Positions 1-7,837 of a DNA stretch of 64,000 nt are shown here, piece after piece. Position numbers and translations under genes: made by a program. The stretch covers positions 62,001 through 126,000 of the forward strand of contig NZ_CANMIO010000009.1 in NCBI RefSeq assembly GCF_947497935.1, read 5' to 3'. Below the pieces are notes generated by a model that did not search any database, was not told the DNA's origin, and worked only from the letters and a program-made list of their open reading frames with translations. Source of the DNA: an uncultured Shewanella sp. Lineage in GTDB: Bacteria; Pseudomonadota; Gammaproteobacteria; Enterobacterales; Shewanellaceae. How positions within the stretch are numbered: the stretch's first letter is position 1; each line of letters begins with the position of its first letter.

Positions 1-87
1 TTATTGGAAACGCCGATAAATCATACGAGCGTTTAAATTTTGATTATCATCACATAAATGGGACAAAAATCCTAGCCTCTTTTTTTC

Positions 88-963
88 TTAGCCATTTAAG
101 AAGGCTCTAATGACCTTTGAAACCTGATCAGCGCTCCCCATATGAAGGTGATGGTCCCCCTCAATCGCTACACTATGTAATCGCTCAAACCAACGATTTG
201 CTATAGGGATCGCCTCACGTAACTGAGGAAAACCTCGGCTACCTGAAATTAAAAGAGTGTTGACTTTATGGGCTTGCATTAAGGCATCGACTTGAGAAAA
301 TGTCAGTCTTAAAGGGGAGTCTAATTTTAAGCGCGGATCACTGCGCCAGCATACCCCAGAATCGAAGATTTGCATATTGCGCTGGGTCAATAATTCGCAC
401 CATTGCAGCTCTAGTGCGGTTAATTTGTGCCGTGCGTGCACAGCGACAGCCATATCTCGGTAAACACTGGCGGGTTTATCTATTGAGGCGAGAAACCTGC
501 GGTGACCACTAAAGCTCTTATCTAGCCTTTTTTTGGCCTTAGTTTCATCTTCATAAAGTGGAGATAGCGCCTCTATTAAGATCAAATTTTCGACCCTATC
601 AGGAAATGTAGCCGCATAAGCCGACGCAATAATTCCACCGAGTGAGTGACCTAATATTACCACTGGCGCTTGATTACTTGGCAATCTATCGAGTAAAGCA
701 TCGAGATCATACAAATAATCAATCCAATGCAAAGGGTAAGCGCCCGGACGATGATCTGAAGCACCATGTCCGGGCCAATCGATGGCGAGAATTTGATAAT
801 CGGTTAAATATTCACTCAAGGGCTGAAAGCTATTGGCATTATCTAACCAACCATGCAGCGCTAATATCAGTGGCTTATCCGAGTCCCCCCATAGCCGTCC
901 GGCTAATTTAATATGGGGTAACTGGATACTAATTTCATCACCAAATTCTCGTACTAAGCTCAT
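88..963 (-). CDS. Alpha/beta hydrolase
   Basis: The 291-residue product has the alpha/beta hydrolase fold signature. An oxyanion-hole HG is at about residues 37-38, the nucleophile elbow GHSLGG puts the catalytic serine at residue 107, and a late GDHHLHMG segment near residue 270 supplies the likely catalytic histidine. No signal peptide is seen, so it is probably cytoplasmic. The family includes esterases, lipases and haloalkane dehalogenase relatives, and the sequence alone does not reveal the substrate. The gene begins 8 bases after the stop of the exported methyltransferase-like gene on the same strand, so the two are probably cotranscribed. Fold is confident; function is open. Confidence 0.85.
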   Translation of the reverse strand: MSLVREFGDEISIQLPHIKLAGRLWGDSDKPLILALHGWLDNANSFQPLSEYLTDYQILAIDWPGHGASDHRPGAYPLHWIDYLYDLDALLDRLPSNQAPVVILGHSLGGIIASAYAATFPDRVENLILIEALSPLYEDETKAKKRLDKSFSGHRRFLASIDKPASVYRDMAVAVHARHKLTALELQWCELLTQRNMQIFDSGVCWRSDPRLKLDSPLRLTFSQVDALMQAHKVNTLLISGSRGFPQLREAIPIANRWFERLHSVAIEGDHHLHMGSADQVSKVIRAFLNG

Positions 964-971
964 CTATAGTC

Positions 972-1802
972 TTACTTTTTAACAAATTTCAGCGTCATTC
1001 TATCGCTTTCGCCGATAGCGAGGTACTTTTCTTTGTCTTGTCCATCAAGTGCTAGCCTAGGGGGCAGTGTCCAAACGCCTTTTGGATAGTCTTTGGTATC
1101 TTTGATATTGGCGTTGACCTCAGAACTAGCTACCAGTGTGAAACCTGCTTTTTCAGCTAGTTTTATCACCTCAGCTTGATCCATATAACCTGTTTTAACG
1201 TCCATATCCGGCTCGCCTCTGTGCTCAACAATACCGAATGTACCACCGGGCTTAAGCACTTTATACGCAGAGTCAAATACAGGCTCTAAATAGCCTTTCA
1301 TCGCCCAGTTATGCAAGTTTCTGAAGGTTAGCACTGCATCGGCGCTATTATCATCTCCCATAGCGTAATAGCTAGGAGGATCGAATGTTACTATGCTGGC
1401 TGAGCCGACTTGAGCCTTATTATCTTTTAACCAAGCTTCAAACTTCTTACCCACTTTTGGACGATAGCCATTTCTAGCCTTCTCATCTGCCGGGTTAGTA
1501 TCAAAGTTACCTGCGATATATTGCCCCTCTTTAGCTAAATAAGGCGCTAAAATTTCGGCGTACCAACCGCCACCGGGCCATAGCTCGATTACGGTGTCGC
1601 TAGGCTTAATCTCAAAGAAGCTGAGGGTCTGTTCTGGATGGCGGTATTGATCACGAGCGCTATTTTTAGCTTGTCTAAAGTCACTACTTACCGCTGTTTC
1701 TAAGGCTGTATTCTCATGATTATGTGCATTGACCATAGTACTTAACGATAGGCTACACGTGCTTGCAAGCAAAACACTTGCCGCTAACATTGTCTTTTTC
1801 AT
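972..1802 (-). CDS. Exported class I SAM-methyltransferase-like protein
   Basis: I place the start at the ATG ending at 1802, because AGGGGAA lies just upstream and the protein then opens with a clean signal peptide (MKKTMLAASVLLAS, cleavage probably after VNA); an in-frame ATG at 1832 would bury it. The 276-residue product has a Rossmann methyltransferase core: motif I is VIELWPGGGWYAEIL, followed by a TFDPPSYY segment and an LKPGGTFGIVEHR motif. It resembles predicted secreted methyltransferases (COG4798-like, from memory). SAM is not expected in the periplasm, so it may act on another ligand or bind one structurally. It probably shares a transcript with the hydrolase 8 bases downstream. 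Confidence 0.8.
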   Translation of the reverse strand: MKKTMLAASVLLASTCSLSLSTMVNAHNHENTALETAVSSDFRQAKNSARDQYRHPEQTLSFFEIKPSDTVIELWPGGGWYAEILAPYLAKEGQYIAGNFDTNPADEKARNGYRPKVGKKFEAWLKDNKAQVGSASIVTFDPPSYYAMGDDNSADAVLTFRNLHNWAMKGYLEPVFDSAYKVLKPGGTFGIVEHRGEPDMDVKTGYMDQAEVIKLAEKAGFTLVASSEVNANIKDTKDYPKGVWTLPPRLALDGQDKEKYLAIGESDRMTLKFVKK

Positions 1803-1877
1803 TGTAATTCCCCTATTGATGACAGACATCAACCTAGCAGGTCAGTTAACAAAAAACCAACCACTATAAACAGAGCG

Positions 1878-2600
1878 TTACATTTTAATTTTTTGACTGC
1901 GCTTTTCTGCTGCGCTGTCGACTCTACGCCAACATAGAAAGAGCATCAAAGCACTTGTGGCTAGCCATATACCCACCCAAAACCAGGCTGGCAACCAACT
2001 TGCTCCAGCCAGCATATTGGCATCACCCTGCCCTTCTAGACCCAATAACACCATGGGACTTGCTAAAGCATTTAATATTATCATCAGTGCTATGACCCTC
2101 AGGCCACTGGCAAGAAATTGATTTTGCTTAAGCTTTAGGGGCAATAAAAATAACACCGCCAAACTCACTAGAATGGAAACAGTCAGTAGATCCCGTGCCC
2201 AGAGTATGGTTGTCAGGATCACAGCGCCCCCTAGAATCGCGAAACTAATGCGTATTCCACGGGGCCATGTAGCAAACATGAAGATGAGATAGCCCCATAA
2301 CGCCGCGCCAAAGTAACCCGCAAAGCCAATCAATAGCGGCCATCCTCCCTGACTAAAACATAGCCCGGCGCCATTAGGAAACAGCTGAATATGACTGACA
2401 AGACCGCCGCTTATGACCGTCGCGAGGCCATGGGAAAGCTCGTGAAAATAACTTTCCAACCATTTAAATGGCACGCTAATAAAGGGCAAGCGAGTCACTA
2501 AGAAGGCAATAAAGAGTTCGAGCAAGAAACGCGTACGCCCAGGGGCGCCGGAGGTGCGTGGAACTAACGTAGCCGAGTGAGCGGAATGGTGTTCAGGCAT
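1878..2600 (-). CDS. M50B-like integral membrane metalloprotease
   Basis: The 240-residue protein has about six hydrophobic segments. An HELSH zinc-binding motif (H53, E54, H57) sits at the end of the first membrane segment, in the context FHELSHGLAT. This matches the peptidase M50B-like family, which is smaller than site-2 proteases and has no PDZ domain. I do not see the second M50 motif (NxxPxxxxDG), so the third zinc ligand and the activity are unproven. The start codon overlaps the stop of the upstream small gene within ATGCCTGA, which indicates translational coupling. The C-terminal tail is short and basic. Substrate unknown. Confidence 0.75.
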   Translation of the reverse strand: MPEHHSAHSATLVPRTSGAPGRTRFLLELFIAFLVTRLPFISVPFKWLESYFHELSHGLATVISGGLVSHIQLFPNGAGLCFSQGGWPLLIGFAGYFGAALWGYLIFMFATWPRGIRISFAILGGAVILTTILWARDLLTVSILVSLAVLFLLPLKLKQNQFLASGLRVIALMIILNALASPMVLLGLEGQGDANMLAGASWLPAWFWVGIWLATSALMLFLCWRRVDSAAEKRSQKIKM

Positions 2601-2901
2601 AAGTATCTATGCCTACCATCTGTTGGATCTCTTCTCGTTTAGCGGCATGTTGATTGATGAGATATTGTGCCACTGCACCTCGTTGTCCACTCGTTTGGTT
2701 TTCATATTCTACATGAGCACCAAGCCGTGACTGAAGTGCTGCAGCATCTTCGTGATAATCATTAACCACTAACGCTTGCTGAGCTTTTATCGACGATGCA
2801 GCTTCAACACTAGCAGTGTCGACAGCTTTCGCCTGACTTGAGGCGATAGACTTGTTGATTTCAACTTTATTTGCAGTAAGTTGGCTGGTGTTGATCTGCA
2901 T
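2593..2901 (-). CDS. Small uncharacterised protein coupled to the M50-like gene
   Basis: The product is 102 residues, hydrophilic, with no signal peptide or membrane segment. The first 60 residues are rich in Ala, Ser, Gln and Lys and look disordered or helical; the C-terminal half (EYENQTSGQRGAVAQYLINQ) is predicted helical. I do not recognise the family. Its last codons overlap the start of the membrane protease gene by 8 bases, so the two proteins are probably made together. This pairing suggests, without showing, a role as substrate or partner of the protease. A coding gene is likely because the frame is intact and the overlap is precise. Confidence 0.65.
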   Translation of the reverse strand: MQINTSQLTANKVEINKSIASSQAKAVDTASVEAASSIKAQQALVVNDYHEDAAALQSRLGAHVEYENQTSGQRGAVAQYLINQHAAKREEIQQMVGIDTYA

Positions 2902-2950
2902 TCTATCGTCCTTAATTCACTCAGAAAATACTTTCCTTAAACGGTAAAGA

Positions 2951-3667
2951 CTACTCTCTGCCTGGTAATTTCTGCCATGTTACTGTATCACGCAGATAAA
3001 CAGGCGCTAACTCATCGACAGAGGTACTTTGGCCTTTGTCTACGCCATCTTGAGCCAGTGCTAACATGTATTTGGCTTCAGGGAACTTTGCCGCCTCACA
3101 TAAAGACATAGTCTCACTGTGCTCTAGTATTTCAGGATAAGCATCAAAACCTGTACCACAAACCGCAATCGGCTGAGTTAAGTCTAGAGTTAACACGATA
3201 TCGGTGGGCGCACTGACCACTTCTTCATTCACTAAGGTCGCTAGCCCATCCACCGCAATATACTGCCCCCAGTAGACCTCACCCATACGAGCATCGATAG
3301 CGGCTAACACTTGAGTCGCCCCTTTATCGATAGCCGATTGTGCCATGGCCGCTAAGGTTGAAATGCCGATAACAGGTAACTCCTGACCTAAAGCCAGCCC
3401 TTGGGTAATACTGGTACAAATTCGGATTCCAGTGAAGCTGCCAGGCCCTCTTCCGTAAGCAATGACATCGACATCTTGCAGCTTTAACTGGGCTTGAGCC
3501 AATACCGATTTAACCATAGGCAATAAACGCTGACTATGCTCGCGCGGCGCATCCGCTTGCTCACTATAGACAACACCTTGATGGCTAACCGCAGCAGAAC
3601 ACGACTCAGTGCAGGTATCGAGTGCGAGTACGCTCAACTGTGTCGTATCGTTAGAATCTTTTGTCAT
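2951..3667 (-). CDS. tsaB: tRNA threonylcarbamoyladenosine biosynthesis protein TsaB
   Basis: TsaB (YeaZ) is the ASKHA-fold partner of TsaD in making t6A at position 37 of ANN-decoding tRNAs. The 238-residue length is typical. The N-terminal LALDTCTESCSAAV strand and the YGRGPGSFTGIRI motif are diagnostic. The start gives a tail of about 10 residues before the conserved core; a start closer to the core cannot be excluded. It stands alone here, with yoaA (its frequent neighbour in enteric genomes) on the same strand about 780 bases further upstream and a small membrane gene between them. The enzyme acts in the cytoplasm. Confidence 0.95.
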   Translation of the reverse strand: MTKDSNDTTQLSVLALDTCTESCSAAVSHQGVVYSEQADAPREHSQRLLPMVKSVLAQAQLKLQDVDVIAYGRGPGSFTGIRICTSITQGLALGQELPVIGISTLAAMAQSAIDKGATQVLAAIDARMGEVYWGQYIAVDGLATLVNEEVVSAPTDIVLTLDLTQPIAVCGTGFDAYPEILEHSETMSLCEAAKFPEAKYMLALAQDGVDKGQSTSVDELAPVYLRDTVTWQKLPGRE

Positions 3668-4029
3668 GAATTACTTACCAAACCTATTAATTGTATGATT
3701 TAACATCGAAATAAGGTGCAAAAAAACCACACTATAAGCCGACGATTAAAGGCTCAACCAAACTCGTTTCGACGAACGACTCGGTGAATATTTATTACGG
3801 CAATTATACCCCAACTAAAGCCAAAGCATTAAGTCCTAAGGCCAAAATACTTACTCCATACGCTAATCTAGTCAAAATAGTTCTTTAAGTCACTGGCAGG
3901 CAAAATACAACAAACATATGCTTAAGTTTAATGAATCACTCATGAAAGTAAGCTAAAACGGTTAAATTGCTCTAAATTTAGAGATTAGCTCAAGATTATT
4001 AGAGCAAAGATAAGGCTCAAGGAGGTGGA
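3668..4029. other. Intergenic region between tsaB and a divergent small gene
   Basis: This 362-base A+T-rich stretch separates divergent genes and must hold both their promoters. I see no convincing hairpin, repeat or missed reading frame. A strong ribosome binding site (AAGGAGGTGG) at its right end belongs to the gene starting at 4030. Confidence 0.5.
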
Positions 4030-4455
4030 ATGCGACAGATCACCATAGATTGGTTGCGTTTATTTCGTTACTCACTGTTGTTCATCATCTTTTCTATGTT
4101 GATGACCGTCTTTATGTTGATCTGGTTTTCTAATAGTCTGAAAGAAGCTTGGCAGAAAGGCTTGATGTTAACATTTTCAGAGTATGAGATGACCCTCGAG
4201 CTAACACTCACACTGCTCATATACATTAGCTTTCCACTGCTACTGTTTCGCTTTCTCTACTACTTTTCTAAAATGCTCTATCGCGGTCGTAACCCTGGAG
4301 TTGCACTCATTAGCTATAAAACTCTCTTTAACCCATTAAATTTTTTACTGTTTCCAAGCTTACTCAATCCACAAGGGTTAACTTATCGCCGACGTTGTCT
4401 ACTAGCACTCATCTTACTGACCGCCATCTATTTTCTCATTTTACTGATCACTTGA
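4030..4455 (+). CDS. Small integral membrane protein of unknown function
   Basis: This 141-residue protein has a near-perfect ribosome binding site (AAGGAGGTGG) 4-5 bases before the ATG, which fixes the start. Hydrophobic segments lie at about residues 12-33, 55-80 and 122-141, with a basic loop (YYFSKMLYRGRNPG) between the second and third. It probably sits in the inner membrane. I do not recognise the family. It is convergent with yoaA, and the two stop regions overlap by 8 bases, so no terminator can lie between them. Confidence 0.75.
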   Translation: MRQITIDWLRLFRYSLLFIIFSMLMTVFMLIWFSNSLKEAWQKGLMLTFSEYEMTLELTLTLLIYISFPLLLFRFLYYFSKMLYRGRNPGVALISYKTLFNPLNFLLFPSLLNPQGLTYRRRCLLALILLTAIYFLILLIT

Positions 4456-6373
4456 TCTGCTCTAAAAAGGCGGTTGCCTTATCTAAGTCTCGGGTCCTCG
4501 ACATTGGGGGCAAAGAGTTTAAAAAAGCTTGGCCATATGGCTTATTAACGATTCTATTGTCACATAAAATCAGCACGCCTTTATCTTTCTCATCTCGGAT
4601 CAAACGCCCAACGCCCTGATTTAACGTGATCACCGCTTGTGGCAATGAAATTTCACTGAAAGGGTCTTTGCCCTCTCGCTCAATACTTTCGCTTCGTGCT
4701 CGAAACAAATTGTCATCGGGTGAGATAAAGGGAAGCTTATCGATGATCACACAACTCAGCAGTCGACCACGTACATCGACCCCTTCCCAAAAGGCGCCAG
4801 TACCAAGTAATACCGCATTGCCAAGCTGACGATATTTCTTTAACAAGCTCTGTTTGCCCGCCTGCCCCTGAACCAAAAGTGGATAACTCACCCTTCTTTG
4901 CAGTGCTGGTGCAACAAGGTTTAGCATTCTATGGCTTGTAAACAGGATGAAGGTTCGGCCTTTTGCGGCATTAACCGCCTTGACACAGACATCAACAAAT
5001 TGCGACAACGCAGCATGATGGTTACTCACACTCGCTAAATGCCGAGGCACACAAAAAAGTGCATTATTCGCATAATCAAAAGGACTTTCTAACAACATCT
5101 CCTGACACTGAGTTAAACCCAGCTGTCTGGTAAACAAACTTAAATCACGATTAATTTGTAGGGTTGCCGAAGTGAAAATCCAAGAAACATTAGACTCAAA
5201 GAGTTTACGACACTCTCTAGCCACATCAATGGGCGCGATACGCAGTACCAAATAACGATGACCATAATCGATACTGTAAGCCGCCTGATTGTTCTCACAG
5301 AGGAAAAATAGCTCTAACTTATTTGTGATGACCTCTAGTTTCTCGATTGTATCGTCTAGGTTATCACTGCGCCCAACATGGCCTAACAAGAGACTCTGCA
5401 GCACTTTAATCTCTTTAATTAATCCCCAAGACAGTACCGACAAAGCTTTATTACCTAATAGGCGGCGCCAATCGCTATCTCCTAGTTCAAACAACATCTG
5501 ATGCCACTCATTTAAAATAGCGGCGCAGCGAGAACTCAATGCTTCTATCTGTTTAGCATCTCTAAGCTCTTGACGATAAATGTCAATTAATTTGTCAAAT
5601 AGATCGGAGAGTTGCCTCGTTGAACACTGCTGACCAAAATAAGTCACAGCAATATCAGGGAGCAGGTGCGCCTCATCAAAAATCACCACATCAGAATCCG
5701 GAAGTAACTCAGCGAAACCCGTTTCTTTTATGATCCTATCGGCTAAAAATAGATGATGGTTAACCACGATAACCCGCGCATCCATGGCTCGGTTGCGGGC
5801 CTTACGGGTGAAGCACTCCTCATAATAATCGCAGCGCTGGCCAGTGCAGCTCTCTTTACTACTGACAATTAACGGTATCGCGGGAGAATTTTCAGCTACT
5901 GCCGTCAGGCCACCAATATCACCATCAGTTGTTTGTCCTGCCCACTGATTAATTCTGAGCAGATCATCTAATACCTGAGTTTCCATCGAGCTTGCGCCCG
6001 ATAGCTCTTTCTCCATCAAATGTTGGCACAGGTAGTTATTACGGCCTTTTAGCAAAGCGACTTTTGGCGTCAGACCAAGCATAGCCAGCAAGGCAGGTAG
6101 GTCTTTGTAAAATAGCTGCTCTTGCAGGTTTTTACTGCCAGTGCTAATAATGACTTGCTTGCCACTCAATAGCGCGGGGATCAGATAAGCAAAGGTTTTA
6201 CCAACCCCCGTGCCCGCCTCAACCACTAGGTTTTTACGACTATGAATAGATTCTGCTACGGCGTGAGCCATCTCGGCTTGCACATCTCGGCGACTAAAGC
6301 CTTTAATCGATTGGGCTAATACACCTTGGCTTGAAAATGCAGCAGCGACTTGTTGTGTTAATCTAACGCTCAA
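4448..6373 (-). CDS. yoaA: ATP-dependent DNA helicase YoaA (DinG/XPD family)
   Basis: This superfamily 2 helicase is related to XPD and DinG and in enteric bacteria takes part in repair of stalled replication forks. The 641-residue length is typical. Walker A is EAGTGVGKT (residues 52-60), and a DEAH box lies in VVIFDEAHLLPD near residue 231. Cysteines near residues 113 and 174-187 (SCTGQRCDYYEEC) are placed as the four iron-sulfur cluster ligands of the XPD group. Helicase motif VI is LNQGVGRLIRDEKDKG near the C terminus. Its stop overlaps the convergent membrane protein gene. Confidence 0.93.
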   Translation of the reverse strand: MSVRLTQQVAAAFSSQGVLAQSIKGFSRRDVQAEMAHAVAESIHSRKNLVVEAGTGVGKTFAYLIPALLSGKQVIISTGSKNLQEQLFYKDLPALLAMLGLTPKVALLKGRNNYLCQHLMEKELSGASSMETQVLDDLLRINQWAGQTTDGDIGGLTAVAENSPAIPLIVSSKESCTGQRCDYYEECFTRKARNRAMDARVIVVNHHLFLADRIIKETGFAELLPDSDVVIFDEAHLLPDIAVTYFGQQCSTRQLSDLFDKLIDIYRQELRDAKQIEALSSRCAAILNEWHQMLFELGDSDWRRLLGNKALSVLSWGLIKEIKVLQSLLLGHVGRSDNLDDTIEKLEVITNKLELFFLCENNQAAYSIDYGHRYLVLRIAPIDVARECRKLFESNVSWIFTSATLQINRDLSLFTRQLGLTQCQEMLLESPFDYANNALFCVPRHLASVSNHHAALSQFVDVCVKAVNAAKGRTFILFTSHRMLNLVAPALQRRVSYPLLVQGQAGKQSLLKKYRQLGNAVLLGTGAFWEGVDVRGRLLSCVIIDKLPFISPDDNLFRARSESIEREGKDPFSEISLPQAVITLNQGVGRLIRDEKDKGVLILCDNRIVNKPYGQAFLNSLPPMSRTRDLDKATAFLEQIK

Positions 6374-6734
6374 GTGGTTGGGAACCTTTAATTAGCCTGC
6401 ACGGCTTACTTTACAGAGTGTGGTGAAGTTTATCTTAATTAGCGTTGCAAGATTAGCTTTTGTTTTATCCGCTCTCTTATCCATTGCAGGTAAAACATCA
6501 CTTGAAATTGTCTTATTTTCAGAACAGTACTCTATTAACACTGGTTTGAGTTATCGAAATTAGGCTAAAAATGACATTTAGATGAAGTTTACTCATCTGA
6601 TGAAATAAGTGGTTGCAATCATTTTTAAAACTGATTAATTTAAATACTAAGACAAACAAGTCGCTTAGCTCAATGAGCAAGCCTTGAGCATTCTGAGCCA
6701 TTGAGCTCACAGATTTAGATTGAGAGACACGAAT
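6374..6734. other. Upstream region of the his operon and of yoaA
   Basis: This 361-base A+T-rich gap lies between divergent yoaA and hisL. It must carry both promoters. A candidate his promoter is listed separately; nothing else stands out. Confidence 0.5.
6613..6641 (+). promoter_or_regulatory. Candidate sigma-70 promoter of the his operon
   Basis: TTGCAA at 6613-6618 and TAATTT at 6636-6641 are separated by exactly 17 bases. A transcript starting about 7 bases later would place the hisL start codon roughly 90 bases into the RNA, reasonable for an attenuated leader. Other A+T-rich hexamers nearby could serve instead, so this is a guess by pattern. Confidence 0.3.
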
Positions 6735-6782
6735 ATGACACAGCTTTTGAACACTATGCATCATCATCACCATATGCGGTAG
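6735..6782 (+). CDS. hisL: his operon leader peptide
   Basis: The 15-residue reading frame MTQLLNTMHHHHHMR ends in TAG. Five consecutive His codons (CAT CAT CAT CAC CAT) are the sensing element: ribosome stalling there when charged tRNA-His is scarce lets the downstream RNA fold as an antiterminator. The peptide resembles the enteric hisL product (MTRVQFKHHHHHHHPD) in plan but not in detail. It is followed by the alternative hairpins and the terminator before hisG. Confidence 0.93.
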   Translation: MTQLLNTMHHHHHMR

Positions 6783-6880
6783 CCTTCGGAAGCTCACTGC
6801 CGAAGGTCTATTTCCTTCCGGCGGTTGATTTAAAAATATCAAAAACCCTTGGAAGGAATTCCAAGGGTTTTTTGGTTTTA
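6783..6880 (+). promoter_or_regulatory. his attenuator: alternative hairpins and leader terminator
   Basis: Just after hisL, CCTTCGG (6783-6789) can pair with CCGAAGG (6800-6806). A further C/G-rich segment, TTCCTTCCGGCGG, at about 6812-6824 could pair with the second arm instead. The terminator is a perfect 12-bp stem, AAACCCTTGGAA (6843-6854) with TTCCAAGGGTTT (6859-6870), a 4-base loop and a T-rich tail to 6880. hisG starts 54 bases further on. The order of leader peptide with His run, competing stems and terminator is the classical attenuation layout. Confidence 0.88.
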
Positions 6881-6933
6881 TCTTAATAGATTGTTTTATA
6901 AGAATTTTTAAATTAACTAATAGGAAGTACCCC

Positions 6934-7833
6934 ATGTCAGAGTCAACAAGATTACGAATCGCTATCCAAAAATCAGGTCGTTTATCGAAAGAATCACAGA
7001 AGCTTCTAAAGAGCTGTGGCGTTAAATTTAATGTCAATGAACAGCGCCTTATCGCCCACTCTGACAATATGCCAATCGATCTATTACGTGTTCGTGATGA
7101 CGATATTCCAGGCCTAGTGATGGATGGCGTTGTAGACCTTGGGATCATTGGCGAGAATGTGCTTGAAGAGGAACAAATCGAGCGTCAAAGCCTTGGAAAA
7201 CCCGCCGAGTGCGTGAAGCTTCGCGAATTAGACTTTGGTGCTTGCCGTTTATCATTAGCAGTACCCAATGAGTTTGAGTATCAAGATGCCAGTTCACTAG
7301 AAGGACTGAGAATAGCCACTTCTTACCCTAACCTGCTACGCCGTTACATGGAGCAGAAAGGCATCAATTACCGTGATTGTATGCTTAAGGGGTCAGTAGA
7401 AGTTGCACCGCGTGCAGGCTTATCTGACGGTATTTGTGACCTTGTTTCAACAGGGGCAACCCTCGAGGCAAACGGCCTTTACGAAACCGAAGTGATTTAT
7501 CGCTCAATGGCTTGCATCATTCAATCGACTCAATCTCAGCCCGATGACAAGCAAGCACTTATCAATAAAATTCTGTCGCGCATCAATGGTGTTGTAAGAG
7601 CAAAAGAGAGCAAATACATCTTGCTGCACGCTCCAACAGAAACGCTAGAACAGATTGTAGCCCTGCTTCCTGGTGCTGAAAACCCAACGGTACTGCCACT
7701 TAATGATGATACTAACCGTGTTGCTATCCACGCTGTTAGTACTGAAGATCTGTTCTGGGACACGATGGAGCAATTAACTCAGTTAGGTGCCAGCTCTATT
7801 TTGGTCATGCCTATCGAAAAAATGATGGGGTAA
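6934..7833 (+). CDS. hisG: ATP phosphoribosyltransferase (long form)
   Basis: HisG condenses ATP with PRPP to phosphoribosyl-ATP, the first committed step of histidine synthesis, and is feedback inhibited by histidine. At 299 residues it is the long hexameric form with a C-terminal ACT-like regulatory domain (about residues 225-299, ending [13 protein letters not shown]). The N-terminal [17 protein letters not shown] and the [18 protein letters not shown]-binding segment (near residue 170) are characteristic. It is the first structural gene after the attenuator; hisD starts 4 bases after its stop. Confidence 0.97.
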   Translation: MSESTRLRIAIQKSGRLSKESQKLLKSCGVKFNVNEQRLIAHSDNMPIDLLRVRDDDIPGLVMDGVVDLGIIGENVLEEEQIERQSLGKPAECVKLRELDFGACRLSLAVPNEFEYQDASSLEGLRIATSYPNLLRRYMEQKGINYRDCMLKGSVEVAPRAGLSDGICDLVSTGATLEANGLYETEVIYRSMACIIQSTQSQPDDKQALINKILSRINGVVRAKESKYILLHAPTETLEQIVALLPGAENPTVLPLNDDTNRVAIHAVSTEDLFWDTMEQLTQLGASSILVMPIEKMMG

Positions 7834-7837
7834 GCTC

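Noticed and set aside
1..87. Possible end of a minus-strand gene at the left edge
   Set aside because: A frame ending RMIYRRFQ runs to a stop at position 1, but is stopped again 80 bases upstream and has no plausible start codon with a ribosome binding site.
4395..4619. A 74-residue plus-strand frame overlapping yoaA
   Set aside because: It is a shadow of yoaA on the opposite strand, with no ribosome binding site or family features.
6519..7148. A 209-residue minus-strand reading frame across the his leader and the start of hisG
   Set aside because: It is the antisense of the attenuator and hisG, and its sequence resembles no protein; the plus-strand elements explain the region fully.
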